Positions 11,375 to 22,400 are shown, counted from the stretch's first letter. The stretch: DNA of 64,000 nt from Polaribacter sp. Q13 (GCF_016858305.2 NZ_CP074436.1:4236001-4300000); one strand, 5' to 3'. Program-made: numbers and translations. Notes: generated from the letters alone by a model not told the origin.

Positions 11375-12982
11375 ATGAAAATCCAAAAAAACAGTTTTTT
11401 ATCTTGGTGTTGCGTTTTTTTTATAAGTTTTTTATGTGCACAAAACCCAATTGATAGAGCGTTGCCTGCAGATAGTTATTTTTACAACCCTACAATAAAT
11501 ACTGCAAACCAGAAGAGTTTTCCTAACGGATCTAGTTCAACCGCAGCTTTACAGACTATGATAAATAATTTATCTAATGCTGGCGGAGGAGTTTTAACTA
11601 TAAATGCGGGAACTTATACTTTAAATCAAATTCATATAAAAACAGGTGTTCATATTCGCGTTCATCCAGATGTGGTTTTTAAAACAACACCAATGAGTTC
11701 TTTATTTAGAGTTGGTTATGATAACAATTTTGAGAAGGTTACAAATTGGAGTTTTCAAAGTACAAATGGAGAGAAATTTACATTTGATTTTTCTGATATG
11801 CAACCAAATGATGATATAAGAGCATTTCAGTTGGGAAATACTGCTAATTTTAAATTAGCAGATTTTTTAGTTTTAGATAATTATACAAAATTTAACGCTG
11901 TTTCTTCGGGTGCAGTTGGTGCTACAAGTGCGCCGGCATTATTTTCTTCTTTTGGTATTATAGAAAATCTAGATATAAAGAAAGCACACTATGGTTATGG
12001 TTTAATTCAATGTCAGGTTGGGCAAGATATACTGTATAGAAATTTATCTGGCGAAGGAGGAGTCACCCTAAGATTTGAGTCTGGTTTTAGTGGTTTAGCA
12101 GATAGATATGTTACAGATAAAACGCCAATTATAAATAATATGTATGGTAGAAATATATCCTGTACAAATGGTGCACATGCAGTAATGTTGTCTCCACATA
12201 CCATAACACAAGGTATGGTAGATGTTAGAGATATTACAGGAATTAGCTGTGAAGCGGCAGTGTCTATTAATTATGGTTTTTTGTCTTCGGATAAAGGACA
12301 AGTTGCACCAGACCATAGTTCAGGTACTTTTTCTGAAGCATCTGTAATTGCAAATGTTTCTGCAACTTATGGTGTAAATGCTCAGGTAAGAGCGGCACGT
12401 TTAAGGCACATTCCTTGTGCATTAAGAAACTACATCAGTTCAGGTAAAAATTTAGACGACGAATCTTATCAAGCGCCAGCTTTAGCACCTGTTTACTATT
12501 TAGCTTTAGAAGATTATGTTTCTAAAGGGAGTCCGGCAGGAAGGTATAAAATTGTTTTAGAAAATGTAACTCATACTGGTTTTTCTGCAGAAGTTAGAGC
12601 AGATGGTTTAATTACCGATGGAGGAGAAAATGATTTTGAAGGTTGTGATATTGATGGAGATCCTATTTGGATTAATGGTGTTGATAAAAATACACCAAAC
12701 CCACTACAAACATCTACTGTAGCGGAAACTTTAAATATAAATGAATTTATTGATGGTGAAAATATTGTTATTTATCAACAAGAAAATTCAAGAACTTTAA
12801 ATGTTAAAAGTAATTTTAGTGGAAGTATTCAGGTTTTTAATTTATTAGGACAATTGGTAAAAGAAGTACCTGTATTTAAGAACAACACTACAATTGATGC
12901 AACTGAGATGACTGAAAATATGTACATCATTCGTATAGAATCTGACAAAAAAAGAATCACGAAAAAAATAATAATTAAATAA
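11375..12982 (+). CDS. Iota-carrageenase-like (GH82-related) beta-helix protein with T9SS sorting domain
   Basis: 535 residues: signal peptide ending LCAQNP, a right-handed beta-helix (about 35-440), and a C-terminal type A sorting domain (about 455-535, with IQVFNLLGQLVKEV and ending KKIIIK). Motifs such as HIRVHPDVVFK, YGYGLIQ, GEGGVTLRFE and CTNGAHAVMLSPH line up from memory with iota-carrageenase CgiA of Alteromonas fortis. The presumed general acid is Glu235, and Gln212 and the later SPH histidine are also kept. The position two after Glu235 is Gly237, where CgiA has the catalytic base Asp. The protein may be a divergent GH82 enzyme, may use another base, or may bind without cutting. The T9SS tail predicts a secreted or cell-surface location. 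Confidence 0.72.
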   Translation: MKIQKNSFLSWCCVFFISFLCAQNPIDRALPADSYFYNPTINTANQKSFPNGSSSTAALQTMINNLSNAGGGVLTINAGTYTLNQIHIKTGVHIRVHPDVVFKTTPMSSLFRVGYDNNFEKVTNWSFQSTNGEKFTFDFSDMQPNDDIRAFQLGNTANFKLADFLVLDNYTKFNAVSSGAVGATSAPALFSSFGIIENLDIKKAHYGYGLIQCQVGQDILYRNLSGEGGVTLRFESGFSGLADRYVTDKTPIINNMYGRNISCTNGAHAVMLSPHTITQGMVDVRDITGISCEAAVSINYGFLSSDKGQVAPDHSSGTFSEASVIANVSATYGVNAQVRAARLRHIPCALRNYISSGKNLDDESYQAPALAPVYYLALEDYVSKGSPAGRYKIVLENVTHTGFSAEVRADGLITDGGENDFEGCDIDGDPIWINGVDKNTPNPLQTSTVAETLNINEFIDGENIVIYQQENSRTLNVKSNFSGSIQVFNLLGQLVKEVPVFKNNTTIDATEMTENMYIIRIESDKKRITKKIIIK

Positions 12983-12989
12983 TTTTATA

Positions 12990-14378
12990 ATGTATAAATT
13001 CAAAAATTCAAGTAGTTTATTCTTATTGTTTCTTGTTATGACTGCAGCTTTTTCCTGTAAAAATAAAGAAACAAAAAAAGATATTGCAAAAATAACAACA
13101 GTGTCTAAAAAGCCAAACATCGTGTTATTATTTGTTGATGATTGGGGATGGGCAGATGTTGGTTTCAGGAATTCTCTTTTCGAAACGCCAAACATCGATC
13201 AATTAAAAAAAGAAAGTTTAAATTTTAACAGAGCATACATTCCTACGCCTACTTGTAGCCCTAGTAGAGCGTCTATTTTAACTGGTAAAGAAGCGGTTCG
13301 TATGGAGATGGTTAGACATATTTCTGGAAATCCAGATAAAGAAAAATATAGTTATTGGCCAAAAGATCCGGTTCAAATGCCTTCTATTAATTATTTACCT
13401 TTAGAAGAAGTTACCTATGCAGAAAGGTTAAAAGAGTATGGTTATTACAATGCTTTTATAGGAAAATGGCATTTAGGACATCCTGCAAACTATCCAGGAA
13501 AACAAGGTTTTGATGAGGTGTATGCAACCACAAATGCTGGACATCCAAAAAATTATTATTTTCCATTTTTTAAAGCAGAAGAAGACCCAAAAGGATTTTT
13601 AAAATCAGGTGTAAAAAAAGGCGACTATTTAACTGAGGTATTAACCAATCATGCAACAGAATTTATTAAAAATTACGATAAAAAAGATCCTTTTATGTTG
13701 TCATTTTGGTACTACACCGTTCATGGGCCTTCTATTGGTAGAAAAGATTTAATAAAAAAATACGAAGCCAAAGGAATGGAAGGTAGATATGCACAACATG
13801 GAGCCATGGTTGAGGTGTTAGACAATTCTGTAGGGCAAGTTAGAAAAGCATTAAAAGAGAAAGGAATTGCAGACAATACTATTATTATTTTAATTTCCGA
13901 TCAAGGTGGTGCGTATTCTAATGCTCCTTTAAGTGGTGGTAAAAAAGGCGGTAATACTTTAGGTGAAGGTGGTTCTAGGGTTTTATTAACCATAGATTAC
14001 CCAGGAGTTACAAAACCAGGAACGGAAACATCGATTCCTGTGCAATCTATAGATTTATACCCAACGATACTTGAAATTGCTTCTGGTAAAAAATGTGAAG
14101 ATAATTGGATTCAAGGAGTAAGTTTAATGCCTATTTTAAAAGGAAAAACAATTGCAAAAAGACAATTGTATTTCTTTAGAAGTTATGAAGATCAATATGC
14201 GTCTGTAATAGATGGCGACTGGAAATTGGTGAAATATCACTCCGGAAAATTCCAATTATTTAATGTTACTAAAGATATTAGTGAACAAAATGATTTAATA
14301 GGAACTGGATTAGAAATTGAGCAAACTTTAAAAACAAATCTTTTAAACTGGGAGAAGGAAGCAGTGCCTACTTACTAG
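12990..14378 (+). CDS. S1-family sulfatase lipoprotein
   Basis: 462 residues with a lipoprotein signal ending AFSCKN. The metal motif is FVDDWGWADVG, the formylglycine motif CSPSR with Cys89, and the second signature GKWHLGHP. A C-terminal metal stretch reads ISDQGGAY, where SDNG is more usual. It follows the GH82-like gene by only 7 bases, so the pair is almost certainly co-transcribed, and a terminator follows at 14405. An insert between the formylglycine motif and GKWHLG is longer than in the neighbouring sulfatases. The association suggests it removes sulfate from the GH110/GH82-like substrate. Positional specificity is unknown. Confidence 0.88.
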   Translation: MYKFKNSSSLFLLFLVMTAAFSCKNKETKKDIAKITTVSKKPNIVLLFVDDWGWADVGFRNSLFETPNIDQLKKESLNFNRAYIPTPTCSPSRASILTGKEAVRMEMVRHISGNPDKEKYSYWPKDPVQMPSINYLPLEEVTYAERLKEYGYYNAFIGKWHLGHPANYPGKQGFDEVYATTNAGHPKNYYFPFFKAEEDPKGFLKSGVKKGDYLTEVLTNHATEFIKNYDKKDPFMLSFWYYTVHGPSIGRKDLIKKYEAKGMEGRYAQHGAMVEVLDNSVGQVRKALKEKGIADNTIIILISDQGGAYSNAPLSGGKKGGNTLGEGGSRVLLTIDYPGVTKPGTETSIPVQSIDLYPTILEIASGKKCEDNWIQGVSLMPILKGKTIAKRQLYFFRSYEDQYASVIDGDWKLVKYHSGKFQLFNVTKDISEQNDLIGTGLEIEQTLKTNLLNWEKEAVPTY

Positions 14379-14404
14379 GATCAATTTTCTCTTATTAACA
14401 ATAT

Positions 14405-14440
14405 AAAAAAGGTAGTAATTTTAGTTTACTGCCTTTTTTT
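14405..14440 (+). terminator. Rho-independent terminator
   Basis: AAAAAAGGTAGTAA pairs with TTTACTGCCTTTTTTT across a short loop, ending in a T run. It closes the GH110/GH82-like/sulfatase unit. The remainder of the 378-base gap to 14756 shows no gene; it is AT-rich leader sequence ahead of the SusC gene. Confidence 0.75.
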
Positions 14441-14708
14441 ATTTTGGAACTTTCTTTGTTTCGTATGATTTAAAGAGGTTTTTAACGGAATTAACAAAAA
14501 TTTATACCGAAATATTTTAATGTATTAAGTTGCTTTAAATCAGTTGTTTATTTGCTGTTTTTAGGTATATTTACTAAGAGACACATTTAATTTACTAAAA
14601 TCTACAAAGAAACATAACAAAAACATCAACTTTAGGGTAGCCAAAAATGGCTACAAACGAATTCAAAAAAAACAGATTTAATAATGAAAACAGTATAGAT
14701 TTAAAATA

Positions 14709-14755
14709 CCCAAACCCCAAACTTAATTTAAATATTAACGAATAAAAATCAACCC
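14709..14755 (+). promoter_or_regulatory. Conserved SusC leader, copy 1
   Basis: The stretch just before the first SusC start is almost the same as the stretch before the second SusC (19395-19440): both contain ACGAATAAAAATCAACCC directly before the ATG, preceded by CCCCAAA-ACTTAATTT. Coding regions downstream stay similar only through the signal peptide. The leader could carry shared translational or transcriptional control, or be a trace of duplication. Confidence 0.5.
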
Positions 14756-17700
14756 ATGAAATTAAACTATTTATTAAAAAACAAAATATTAGCGTATAGC
14801 CTACTAAGCTTATTTGCAATATTGTTCTGTAGTTTTGATGCAAATGCACAAAAAATTACAGTTAAAGGAGTTATTACAGACCAATTTGGCACTCCTTTGC
14901 CAGGTGTAAGTATCTTAGAAAAAGGGTCAACAAACGGTATAACTACAAATTTTGATGGAGTTTATGCTATTTCCGTATCTGATAAAAGTTCTATTTTAAC
15001 TTTTTCATATATAGGATATGCTACAAAAGAAGTTGTAGTAAATAACCAAACCAAAATAAATGTTGCTTTAGAAGAAGAGGTTGGTCAGTTAGATGAGATT
15101 GTTTTGGTAGGGTACGGTACTGTAAAAAAATCTGATGTAACAGGTTCTGTATCTTCTGTAAGCGCTAAAGAACTAACTCAAACTCAAACAACTTCTATTG
15201 CTCAAGCCATTCAAGGTAGAGCACCAGGAGTTTCAGTTACAAAAAGTTCTGGTCAACCAGGAGCTACACCAACGGTAAGAATTAGAGGTGTTGGTACGGT
15301 TAATAATGCAGATCCTTTGTATATAGTAGATGGGGTGCCAATTAATGATATTAGTAATATTAATATGGACGATGCTGAATCGATTCAAGTATTAAAAGAT
15401 GCTTCTGCTACGGCAATTTATGGTTCTAGAGGTGCTAATGGAGTGGTGTTAGTTACCACAAAAGTAGGGAGTAAAAATAGATCTACTATTTCTTACAAAA
15501 CCTATTCAGGTATTGAAAATAGAATTGATAATCTGGATGTAATGAATGCAGAGCAATGGGCAACTCTTTATAACGAAGGAAAAGTAAATGATGGAGCTAC
15601 TCCAGAAGCTGCTTTTTCAGATCCATCATCATTAGAATCTTATAATTGGAAAGATGCTGTTTACAGAACAGGTACTATTGTAAGTCATCAATTATCTTTA
15701 TCTGGTGGAGGAGAAAAAACATCTTATTATGTTTCTTTTGGTAAATTAAACCAAAAAGGAATTGTAACCAATACATCTTTTGATAGAACAAACTTTAGAG
15801 TAAATAGTACGTATCAAATAAAACCTAAAATTAAAGTGGGTCAAAATATACAGTATTCAAAATCAACCTCTAATTCTGTGGCTTCTTTTGGAGGTAATTC
15901 TAATAATAAAACAGCTTTTATTGGTTTTGTTGTAGACCCAGTTTCTCCAATATACAATACAGATGGTTCACCTGCAAGACCTCTATATTCTACAGAGATT
16001 AGAAACCCCGTGGGTTTAACACTGTATGAACAAACGCCTTTAACAAAAGAAAGTTTTTTAGGAAATGTTTTTGTTGAGGCTGATCTTATGAAAGGTTTAA
16101 AATTTAAATCTAATTATGGTTTAGAAGTTAATAATAGAAAGAGGGATAACTTTCAATCGGAATACTTCATCTCGGCAGAACAAAATAGACCAGAAAATAT
16201 TTATAGTTTATTAAGATCAGAGAATAGAGTTAGCGTTTGGTCTAATACCTTAAGTTATAGCACTACAATTAAAGAAAAACATAGTATTAATGCCTTGTTA
16301 GGACATGAAACACAACAACTAGATTATAATAATGTTTTAGCCAGTAGAAGTGCTATTCCACAGGGAGTAGAGAACCCTACCTTGGGTTCAGGAGCTATAG
16401 ATTCATCTACAAATTCTGGTACTATTTCTAGCTCATCATTATTGTCTTATTTTGGTAGACTAAATTATAATTATGATGATCGATATTTATTTACAGGTAC
16501 TTACAGGATTGATGGTTCTTCTAGATTTGGAGATAATAACAGATTTGCTCAATTTCCGTCTTTAGCCTTAGCATGGAATATTCATAAAGAAAAGTTTTAT
16601 AATATTGATGTAATTAATCAATTTAAATTCCGTGTTGGTTGGGGAGAAACAGGAAACCAAAACATACCTAATTCTGCAATATTTAGTACTTTAAGTACTA
16701 GTGAAAATTATTTATTAGGTAATGATGAGTTAACGGTAGTTGGTTTAGCGCCATTAAGCCCTGGTAATCCAGATTTAAAATGGGAAACAACAACTACTTC
16801 AAACGTAGGTTTAGATTTAGGTTTGTTAAATAATGCACTTACATTTACTGCAGATTATTTTATAAAAACAACTTCTAATATGTTATTGGAATCTCCAATT
16901 TTACAGACTTCTGGTTACGAATCACCTCCAACAATAAATGCAGGAGAGATTGAAAATAAAGGACTAGAATTCTCATTAAATTATAAGAAAAGAATGAATG
17001 ATTTTTTCTTTAGTGTGGGAGGTAATATTGCTTTTATAGACAATACAGTGCTTAGTTTAGCTACAAAAGGGAGTGTTATTAGTACAGGTGTTACTGGTAA
17101 CGGTTATACAGGTATTAGTAGAACTGAGGCAGGTAAACCTATCGCTTCTTTTTACGGTTTAGAAGCAATTGGAATTTTTCAAAATCAAGATGAAATAGAT
17201 AATAATGCTAGTTTAAATGGAAATAAACCTGGAGATGTTAGGTACAAGGATTTAAATGACGATGGTTCAATTAACGATGATGATAGAACTTTTATAGGTT
17301 CTCCATTACCAGATTTTACTTACGGAATTAATCTTGATATGACGTATAAACAATTTGACATGACCATGTTTTTTCAAGGAGTACAAGGAAATAAAATTTT
17401 TAATGCTACCTCATATTTATTAGACGGAAAGTTAGATTCTAATCTAAACACTGCATATTTAGGACGATGGACTGGGGAAGGTACTACTAATTCTATACCT
17501 AGAGCTACATTTGATGGGTTTGCTAATAATAGCAAGCAGTCTAGTAGATTTGTTGAAGATGGATCTTACTTAAGACTTAAAAATGTGCAAATAGGGTATA
17601 ATTTTTCAAAAGACGTTTTAAGTAAAACGTTTATTTCAAAAGCTAGAATTTATGTAGCCGGTCAAAATTTATTTACCATAACAGACTATAGTGGATTAGA

Positions 17701-17824
17701 TCCAGAACTTGGTGTAGATGAAACTCAAAACGATGGTAGTAGAACATCTTTAGATATAGGAATTGACAGAGGTAGATACCCTTCTACAAGATCATTTTCT
17801 TTAGGACTAGATATTAACTTTTAA
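14756..17824 (+). CDS. SusC-like TonB-dependent outer-membrane transporter 1
   Basis: A 1022-residue SusC-family transporter: signal peptide ending ANAQKI, carboxypeptidase-regulatory-like domain (about 33-110), a TonB-box-like region at DEIVLVGYGTVKKSDVTG, plug domain (about 115-235 with GRAPGVSV...IRGVGTVNNADPLYIVDGVP), then a 22-strand barrel closing with SLGLDINF. It would import oligosaccharides across the outer membrane using TonB energy, with the SusD protein at 17837 as its lid. The two genes are 12 bases apart. Its N-terminus and leader are nearly identical to those of the second SusC. Confidence 0.95.
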   Translation: MKLNYLLKNKILAYSLLSLFAILFCSFDANAQKITVKGVITDQFGTPLPGVSILEKGSTNGITTNFDGVYAISVSDKSSILTFSYIGYATKEVVVNNQTKINVALEEEVGQLDEIVLVGYGTVKKSDVTGSVSSVSAKELTQTQTTSIAQAIQGRAPGVSVTKSSGQPGATPTVRIRGVGTVNNADPLYIVDGVPINDISNINMDDAESIQVLKDASATAIYGSRGANGVVLVTTKVGSKNRSTISYKTYSGIENRIDNLDVMNAEQWATLYNEGKVNDGATPEAAFSDPSSLESYNWKDAVYRTGTIVSHQLSLSGGGEKTSYYVSFGKLNQKGIVTNTSFDRTNFRVNSTYQIKPKIKVGQNIQYSKSTSNSVASFGGNSNNKTAFIGFVVDPVSPIYNTDGSPARPLYSTEIRNPVGLTLYEQTPLTKESFLGNVFVEADLMKGLKFKSNYGLEVNNRKRDNFQSEYFISAEQNRPENIYSLLRSENRVSVWSNTLSYSTTIKEKHSINALLGHETQQLDYNNVLASRSAIPQGVENPTLGSGAIDSSTNSGTISSSSLLSYFGRLNYNYDDRYLFTGTYRIDGSSRFGDNNRFAQFPSLALAWNIHKEKFYNIDVINQFKFRVGWGETGNQNIPNSAIFSTLSTSENYLLGNDELTVVGLAPLSPGNPDLKWETTTTSNVGLDLGLLNNALTFTADYFIKTTSNMLLESPILQTSGYESPPTINAGEIENKGLEFSLNYKKRMNDFFFSVGGNIAFIDNTVLSLATKGSVISTGVTGNGYTGISRTEAGKPIASFYGLEAIGIFQNQDEIDNNASLNGNKPGDVRYKDLNDDGSINDDDRTFIGSPLPDFTYGINLDMTYKQFDMTMFFQGVQGNKIFNATSYLLDGKLDSNLNTAYLGRWTGEGTTNSIPRATFDGFANNSKQSSRFVEDGSYLRLKNVQIGYNFSKDVLSKTFISKARIYVAGQNLFTITDYSGLDPELGVDETQNDGSRTSLDIGIDRGRYPSTRSFSLGLDINF

Positions 17825-17836
17825 AAAGCATTCATT

Positions 17837-19303
17837 ATGAAATTATATAATAATATTAAGACATATATAAAGTACAGTTTACTATTTTTAGTAGTTGCAA
17901 TGGTTTCTTGTTCAGAGAACTTAGATTCTAAATCTTTTGGAGAGCCCGTTTTAGAAGATTTTTATACCAATCCAGTCCAAGCAGAGCAAGCTTTAGTGGC
18001 GACATATTCTTCTTTAAGAGAGTTGTACGGTACTAATTTTTGGGCAGTAATGGGTACCGATATGGTTTTTGGAGAAATAGGTACAGATGACTTTATTAAA
18101 GGAGGACGTACTGCAGAAAATAATGCGCCATTATTTGAAAGAGACAAATGGGCAATTTCTACATCAAACCCTATAATGGCTCAATTATGGAAAGTGAGTT
18201 ACAAAGGTATTTTATATGCTAATTTGGTGATTGAAAATGTGCCAAATATTACTTTTGATGATACCGAAAGAAAAAAGGAAATTTTAGCAGAAGCTCATTT
18301 TTTACGTGCTTTTTATTACTTAAAATTAGTAAATTCTTTTGGTGGAGTACCAATTATTGATAAACCTCTAAAACTAGGAGAATTCAATGTGCCAAGAGCC
18401 ACAAAAGAGGATACATACATTTTTATAGAAGATGATTTAAAAATTGCAATTGCAGATTTACCTTCAAGATTAGATAGAGGTGTTAATTATACTGGGCGTG
18501 CAGATAAAGGAGCTGCTTTAGGAATGATGATGAGAATGTCTCTATACCAAAATAAAATGAGCCAAGTAGAAACGTATGGAAATCAACTATTTGCTTTAGG
18601 TTTTGAATTAACACCAGATTATTCTACTATTTTTGAACCAGAAGGAGAGTGGAATTCTGGTTCTCTTTTTGAAATTAGCTTTCTTTCAGATGCAACTGCA
18701 TCAGGTAGTGGAATACCGCAGCGTGTAAGTCCAAATAGTAATAAAGGAGGTGGTTTTGTGCAAGCAAGAGATGGTTTAAGAAATGAGTATGAGGCAAACG
18801 ACCCTAGATTAGATGCTACGTTGTATTTTAGTGATGCTAGTTACGGTACCGATTGGTATGTAAGAAAGTACGCTTGGTATCCTTATACTAAATATAAAAT
18901 ACCAACAACAGCTAGAGCTAAAAATAGCTCTAATAATGTTCGTATTGTTAGACTTGCAGATGCGTATTTAATGTATGCAGAAGCTATTTATAGTACAAAC
19001 CCATCAGAGGCAATTAAGTATGTTAACAAAGTTAGAGCTAGAGCTAGAGGAGCAGCATTACCTTCTGTACTTCCAGATTTAGCATCTACACTAACAGGAC
19101 AACCTTTATTAGAGGCTATTTATCATGAAAGACGTGTAGAGTTGGCTGGAGAAGGTTTTCGTTTTTACGATTTAGTAAGAAGCGGAAGAGCAGGAACTTT
19201 ATTAAGCCCTTATGGATTTGTAGAAGGCAAGCATGAGTTAATGCCAATACCTTTAGATCAAATAACCTTATCCGAAGGAGTTTTGGTACAAAATAATTAT
19301 TAA
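17837..19303 (+). CDS. SusD-like glycan-binding lipoprotein 1
   Basis: 488 residues with a lipoprotein signal ending MVSCSEN. It shows the SusD helical TPR-like scaffold: EAHFLRAFYYLKLVNSFGGVP near residue 155, DAYLMYAEAIY, and the C-terminal HERRVELAGEGFRFYDLVR. SusD proteins sit on the cell surface and deliver oligosaccharides to the paired SusC. The pairing with 14756 is by adjacency. The exact glycan is inferred from the PUL enzymes, not from the SusD sequence. Confidence 0.94.
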   Translation: MKLYNNIKTYIKYSLLFLVVAMVSCSENLDSKSFGEPVLEDFYTNPVQAEQALVATYSSLRELYGTNFWAVMGTDMVFGEIGTDDFIKGGRTAENNAPLFERDKWAISTSNPIMAQLWKVSYKGILYANLVIENVPNITFDDTERKKEILAEAHFLRAFYYLKLVNSFGGVPIIDKPLKLGEFNVPRATKEDTYIFIEDDLKIAIADLPSRLDRGVNYTGRADKGAALGMMMRMSLYQNKMSQVETYGNQLFALGFELTPDYSTIFEPEGEWNSGSLFEISFLSDATASGSGIPQRVSPNSNKGGGFVQARDGLRNEYEANDPRLDATLYFSDASYGTDWYVRKYAWYPYTKYKIPTTARAKNSSNNVRIVRLADAYLMYAEAIYSTNPSEAIKYVNKVRARARGAALPSVLPDLASTLTGQPLLEAIYHERRVELAGEGFRFYDLVRSGRAGTLLSPYGFVEGKHELMPIPLDQITLSEGVLVQNNY

Positions 19304-19394
19304 TTGAAAAATAGATTTCTTATCTGTTATTTTAAAATAAGGTTTTAGTCAGATTCCATATTTTTTTATAATAATAAAGAGAAATAACAATAGT

Positions 19395-19440
19395 AAAACC
19401 CCAAAACTTAATTTGAATATAAACGAATAAAAATCAACCC
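19395..19440 (+). promoter_or_regulatory. Conserved SusC leader, copy 2
   Basis: Near-identical to 14709-14755, again ending in ACGAATAAAAATCAACCC before the ATG. The preceding bases back to 19303 hold no obvious strong terminator, so read-through from the first SusD is possible. Confidence 0.5.
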
Positions 19441-22400
19441 ATGAATTTAAAATTTTTATTAAAAAACAAGATACTAGCATATAGTTTTCTAAGCTTATTT
19501 GCTATGTTGTTCTGTAATTTTGATGCCAATGCACAAAAAATAACAGTTAAAGGACTCGTAATGGACAGTGCAGACAATTCTCCAATACCCGGAGCTTCTG
19601 TTCTGGTAAAAGGAACTTCTAGAGGAACAACAACAGATTTTGATGGTAATTATAGTATTAGCGCAGAAATAGGAGAAACGTTAGTGTTTTCATACTTAGG
19701 TATGGATAAAAGAAATGTTAAAGTATTAAAGCCAAAACACAATGTTAAAATGACTTCTAACTCAGAGGAGTTAGAAGAGATTGTTGTTATTGGTTATGGA
19801 GCTGTTAAAAAGAAAGAATTAACAGGTTCTGTTGCTAGAGTAAAAGCAGAAGCAATAGAAAGTTTTGTAACACCAGATTTAGGTTCTGCACTTCAAGGGC
19901 AAATAGCTGGGGTAAATATAACTTCAAACTCAGGAGCACCTGGAGAATCATCTAGTATACAAATTAGAGGGATTACTTCATTAAGTGGAGGAAACACACC
20001 TTTATTTGTTGTAGATGGTATTCCTCAATCTGGCGATCCTGGTTTAAGTACTAATGAAATTGAATCCATAGATATTTTAAAAGATGCAGCATCTACAGCT
20101 GTATATGGAACAAGAGGAGCTGCGGGTGTTATTTTAATAACTACAAAACAAGGTAAAGCAGGTGTTTCTAAAGTTTCATTTAATTACAGTTCTGGAGTTC
20201 AGGTTTTAGGTGATGGTATTTCATTAATGAATACAGAAGAGCAATTCTTTTATGAGACACAAAAGAAATTAAATTTCCCTGCCGCTAATTTTAATCCAGG
20301 GCCTAGTAAATCTGAATGGTTAAATAATGATACAGATTTTAACTCGCTAATTTTAAATAATGCAGCAGAAAGTAAATCGTATAGTTTAAACCTTTCTGGA
20401 GGCTCAAAAGGGTTTTCTTATAACGTTGTTGGAGGATTACTTGATATTGACGGAGCATTAATCAATTCTGGATTTAAAAGATACAATGGGCGTGCGTCAG
20501 CCGCTTATACTTCAGATAATTGGAAAATTAATTCAAGTATTGCTTTTACAATTGAAGACAGAAATGTAACAAGTAATAATTTAATTACCACTACTATGCG
20601 TTACAAACCTTGGTTTCCAGAAGTAGAGACAGGTGCTACAACTTTCTATTCAGAAGAAGGGTCTAGTGGTGTAACAACACCAATAAACAACTATGCAACT
20701 GCAGCTTTAAGAAAAGACCGAAGAAAAACAGATAAAATTAATAGTAGTTTAAGTCTTACAAGAAAATTAACTGAAGACCTTAATTTTATTACAAGGTTAG
20801 GAGCTAATGTTACTAATTATGGGCAAAATACATTTAGTCCAAAATTTGAGTTAATAGATCTTGAGACTGGAAGTGTAACCGTAGACCCTAACTTAAGTGG
20901 TGTTTCTGCACAATCTTCTAGACAAACGCTATTAAGTTGGGATGGAAGTTTTAATTATAAGAAAAAATTTGGACACCACACTATATCTGCTTTAGCTTCA
21001 GTGGCATCAGAAAAAAGAACCTACGAAGTTTTTACCGCTCAAAAACTAGGAGTAGCAGATAACTCTGTAGAAGTTCTAGATGGTGCTCAGTTGTTTCCAG
21101 AAGCTATTTCTGGAGGTAACAATTATACAGGAACTACACTGAGTCTTATAGGACGATTACAATACAACTATAAAGGAAAATATTTAGTATCTGCATTAGT
21201 AAGACGAGATGGTTCTAGTCAATTTGGTAGCTCTAATAGATGGGCAAATTTCCCATCTGTATCAGCAGCATGGAATGTTTCTAGTGAAAATTTTTGGAAA
21301 CCAATAAAGGGTACTGTTAATAATCTAAAATTAAGATTAAGTAGAGGTACTGTAGGTAATGATAATTTTGATAGATATTCTTTTCAATCAGGTATTTCCC
21401 AATTACGAGATTATATTTTTGATGAAGATGATAACAGTGTCACTTTTGGTTCTGCGGTTGTTGCTTATGCTAATCAGGATGTACAGTGGGAAACCTCAAT
21501 ATCTAAAAACATTGGTGTAGATTTAGGATTCTTTAAAAATAAATTAACTGTAACCGCAGATTACTACGTTACTAATAAAGAAGATATGCTTTTTAGTGTA
21601 ACGTTACCTGGTTCTGCGGGTGTTGTAAGCTATAGCGATTCAGATGAAGTAGTTTTAAATATTGGTAATATGACCAATAAAGGATTGGAAATTGCTGCAA
21701 ATTATAAATATAATATTGGAGAGAATAATTTGACTTTTTCTGGAACTTTTACAAGAAATAGAAATGAAGTTACTAAAATGGCTCCTGGAGTAACAAGAGT
21801 TAATAATGGTTCTGGTTATCTTTTACAATCTCCAGTAACTGTATTAGAAATTGGTAGAGAAGTTGGTGCTTTTTATTTACATGAAACTCAAGGTACAATT
21901 AAAAATGATGAAGAATTAGCGGCTTATAGATTATTAGTTCCTTCTGCAGAATTAGGAGATTTAAAATATACAGATCAATTAACTGTAGATACAAATAATG
22001 ATGGTGTTGCAGATAAAGGAGATGGTGTTATAACAGATGCAGATAGGGTGTATTCTGGAAGCGGATTACCAGATTTTGAATATGGTTTTAATTTTGGATG
22101 GAGATATAAAGGCTTTGATTTTGGTATGAATTGGTACGGAACTGTTGGTGCCGAATTAATGAATGGTAATAAAGCAGATGCTTACGGAAGAGGGAGACAT
22201 ACTGATTTAATAAATATGTGGACTCCAGATAATTCAACTTCTAACATTCCTTTTCATAGAGATAAAGCTTTATTACATCCCAATTATAATGGAAATACAG
22301 ATCTTTGGTTAGAAGATGGAGATTATTTAAGGCTAAAATTAGTTACTTTAGGATATACTTTTCCAAAAGAGCTATCTGAAAAAATGGGATTAAATAGTTT

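Noticed and set aside
9538..12982. Polygalacturonase or pectate lyase for the two beta-helix proteins
   Set aside because: The motifs fit GH110 and GH82 better and the locus contains no other pectin gene.
12845..13195. Minus-strand open frame of 116 codons across the GH82-like/sulfatase junction
   Set aside because: It overlaps two strong plus-strand genes and reads as low-complexity phenylalanine-rich sequence.
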